From Treponema sp. UBA1798 (GTDB lineage Bacteria > Spirochaetota > Spirochaetia > Treponematales > Treponemataceae), in assembly GCA_002319875.1 (NCBI GenBank), contig DCFS01000026.1, positions 1 through 6,449 of the forward strand: a DNA stretch of 6,449 bases, given 5' to 3'. The stretch's first letter is position 1; each line of letters begins with the position of its first letter. Positions 5,442-6,449 of this stretch are shown here, in pieces. Position numbers and translations under genes: made by a program. The notes below the pieces were generated by a model, which saw nothing but the letters and a program-made list of their open reading frames with translations, was not told the DNA's origin and made no database searches.

Positions 5442-6425
5442 CCGTTCGAGCGGAATATCCGATGGCACCGTGCAGTCGGCACCGAGTATGACTCCTCTGC
5501 GTCCGGAACCGGAAAGCAGACGCTTCGTTTCCGTCTGGATTTCTTTCTGTGTTCCGGTATACAGAACGCTTTGTTTTGTATTGTTGAATCCTCCGATTAC
5601 GGCACGGCCTCCGAACAGTTTTTTCCCTTTTTCAAGACTGACGCCTTCGACGGTGACGGCCCAGTTTACGGCCTTTGCAGCATAGTCCTGATAGAGCGAC
5701 AGGTCGTTACGTGCCCCTTCGTATCCGCAGATGTGCAGAATATTGATACCTCCGGCAGATTCCGCTGCCGTAAGTACGGTCTGTTCCGCGGGAGTGATGA
5801 CCTGCCTGTACAGTTCCGCAGTTACGCGGGGATCCTGAATATTCTGGACGCTCAGGTAGATACCGTCCGCGCCCCCTTCGGTGATCACCCGTTTCGCCAG
5901 TTCTCCCAGATCGCGTGCAATCACGTCGAGCGCATGGCTTACTGCTGCTTTGTCTTCGGAAATGAATGCGGCAAGTTTTTTATCACCTTCTTTGTCCCTG
6001 AACTTCCGTTTAAATGAGGATGCCGGACCGAAGATGTTGTAAAAAGTAAGAACGTCTTTCCCGAATGCCGATGTCAGTTTTTTTACCAGCCGTACCTGAG
6101 CGGTAATCCAGGGGTGGTTTCCCCCGACGGGTTCCAGTGCAGCCAGTTCTTTTGCACTTTCTGCCTTCAGTATGATATTTTCGGGGTAATCGAAAAATCC
6201 GTCACTCATCAGTTTTACGAAATCCGGCTTAAACTCCTTATAAAACTTTTTGTGGCCATCTATGTTCTTTTTTACCACAGCCGGATCGGTGAGCCCCTGT
6301 GTGAACTCATCTCCCTGCGCAAAGTGGAACCAGAAGCCGACCGGAACGCGGTCAGCCGGTTTGTTGTCCAGTACGTCGAGTACCAGTTGTCTGTTTGCTA
6401 TAATACTACCTCCTGTAGCAACCAC
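5412..6425 (-). CDS. Uroporphyrinogen decarboxylase-fold protein, MtaA/CmuA-type methyltransferase-like
   Basis: TIM-barrel protein of the URO-D superfamily, 337 residues from the GTG used here. It is probably not heme-pathway HemE: the N-terminal NRQLVLDVLDNKPADRVPV (11-29) runs into GFWFHF rather than the MRQAGRY substrate motif. It instead has the zinc ligands of methylcobalamin:thiol methyltransferases such as MtaA and CmuA: His231-X-Cys233 in LHICG and a later Cys318 in GADCTVP. Other family marks are FGPASSF (132-138), GGADGIY (184-190), GGFNN (278-282) and the closing PLERLEWVRQA. Such enzymes move methyl groups between a corrinoid protein and a thiol; no corrinoid protein is in the window, so the substrate is unknown. 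The start is uncertain: GTG 6425 has only AGGT 10 bases upstream, whereas a perfect AGGAGGT points to ATT 6404 or ATA 6401. The frame is also open to the window edge, so an earlier start cannot be excluded. Confidence 0.85.
   Translation of the reverse strand: MVATGGSIIANRQLVLDVLDNKPADRVPVGFWFHFAQGDEFTQGLTDPAVVKKNIDGHKKFYKEFKPDFVKLMSDGFFDYPENIILKAESAKELAALEPVGGNHPWITAQVRLVKKLTSAFGKDVLTFYNIFGPASSFKRKFRDKEGDKKLAAFISEDKAAVSHALDVIARDLGELAKRVITEGGADGIYLSVQNIQDPRVTAELYRQVITPAEQTVLTAAESAGGINILHICGYEGARNDLSLYQDYAAKAVNWAVTVEGVSLEKGKKLFGGRAVIGGFNNTKQSVLYTGTQKEIQTETKRLLSGSGRRGVILGADCTVPSDIPLERLEWVRQAAL
6408..6414 (-). promoter_or_regulatory. Perfect Shine-Dalgarno AGGAGGT facing ATT/ATA codons
   Basis: On the - strand AGGAGGT is followed by AGT, ATT, ATA, GCA. 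Counting after AGGAGG, ATT is 4 bases away and ATA 7 bases away. The other genes in the window use spacings of 4 to 6. No ATG, GTG or TTG lies in the initiation zone, so either a rare initiator is used or the site is not the true start. Confidence 0.6.
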
Positions 6426-6437
6426 TCCGGTTGTTAC
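6415..6437. repeat. Inverted repeat GTAGCAACC / GGTTGTTAC flush with the Shine-Dalgarno
   Basis: Arms at 6415-6423 and 6429-6437 with a 5-base loop (ACTCC). Eight Watson-Crick pairs plus one G-T wobble form on the + strand; the same position is an A-C mismatch in the - strand RNA. The inner edge of the repeat touches the AGGAGGT at 6408-6414. It has the size and near-perfect symmetry of a repressor operator, and could also act as an mRNA hairpin next to the ribosome site. No T-run follows it, so a terminator is unlikely. Confidence 0.5.
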
Positions 6438-6449
6438 CTGCCGCTGTTT

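Noticed and set aside
5412..6425. Assignment of the URO-D-fold gene as heme-pathway hemE
   Set aside because: The MRQAGRY substrate motif of HemE is absent, and a zinc-type His-X-Cys...Cys set is present instead.

Overview
The window is ordinary chromosomal bacterial DNA of roughly balanced base composition. It is packed with genes for membrane transport plus one metabolic gene. The best guess at the host is a diderm, probably a spirochaete such as Treponema. The main evidence is the solute-binding protein. It contains no cysteine and so cannot be a lipoprotein. It carries a signal-peptidase-I-type leader ending in VWA followed by NGAKD, a style of mature N-terminus familiar from treponemal binding proteins. 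This taxonomic call is inference and could be wrong.

Left part, + strand (1-2180): two tandem ABC-2-type permeases. The first is cut by the left edge of the window. They look like the two membrane subunits of a YbhFSR/YhiH-type exporter. Its ATPase and any HlyD-like adaptor would lie upstream, outside the window. The second gene starts 8 bases after the first stops and has a strong AGGAGGT ribosome binding site.

Convergent junction (2181-2218): 38 bases between two stop codons, holding only an imperfect inverted repeat with no T-run.

Right part, - strand (6449 down to 2219), in transcription order: a uroporphyrinogen-decarboxylase-fold protein of the MtaA/CmuA methyltransferase type with a His-X-Cys...Cys zinc motif; a 155-base structured gap; a periplasmic amino-acid-binding protein; two different inner-membrane permeases; and an ATPase. 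The last four form a complete polar-amino-acid importer resembling the B. subtilis TcyJKLMN (cystine and related sulfur compounds) arrangement. They are tightly packed: gaps of 7 and 15 bases, then a 14-base overlap.

The most notable points are these. The methyltransferase-like gene has a perfect Shine-Dalgarno sequence, but ATT and ATA codons sit where the start codon should be. A 9-bp hairpin lies flush against that Shine-Dalgarno. The leader in front of the importer holds one GCGGT segment that could pair with either of two ACCGC copies, and it stays open in the methyltransferase frame right up to the importer's first ATG. A zinc/thiol-type methyltransferase beside a cystine-type importer suggests, as inference, a small uptake-and-methyl-transfer unit. 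No RNA genes, mobile elements, CRISPR arrays or origins were seen, and no stretch over 300 bases lacks a gene.
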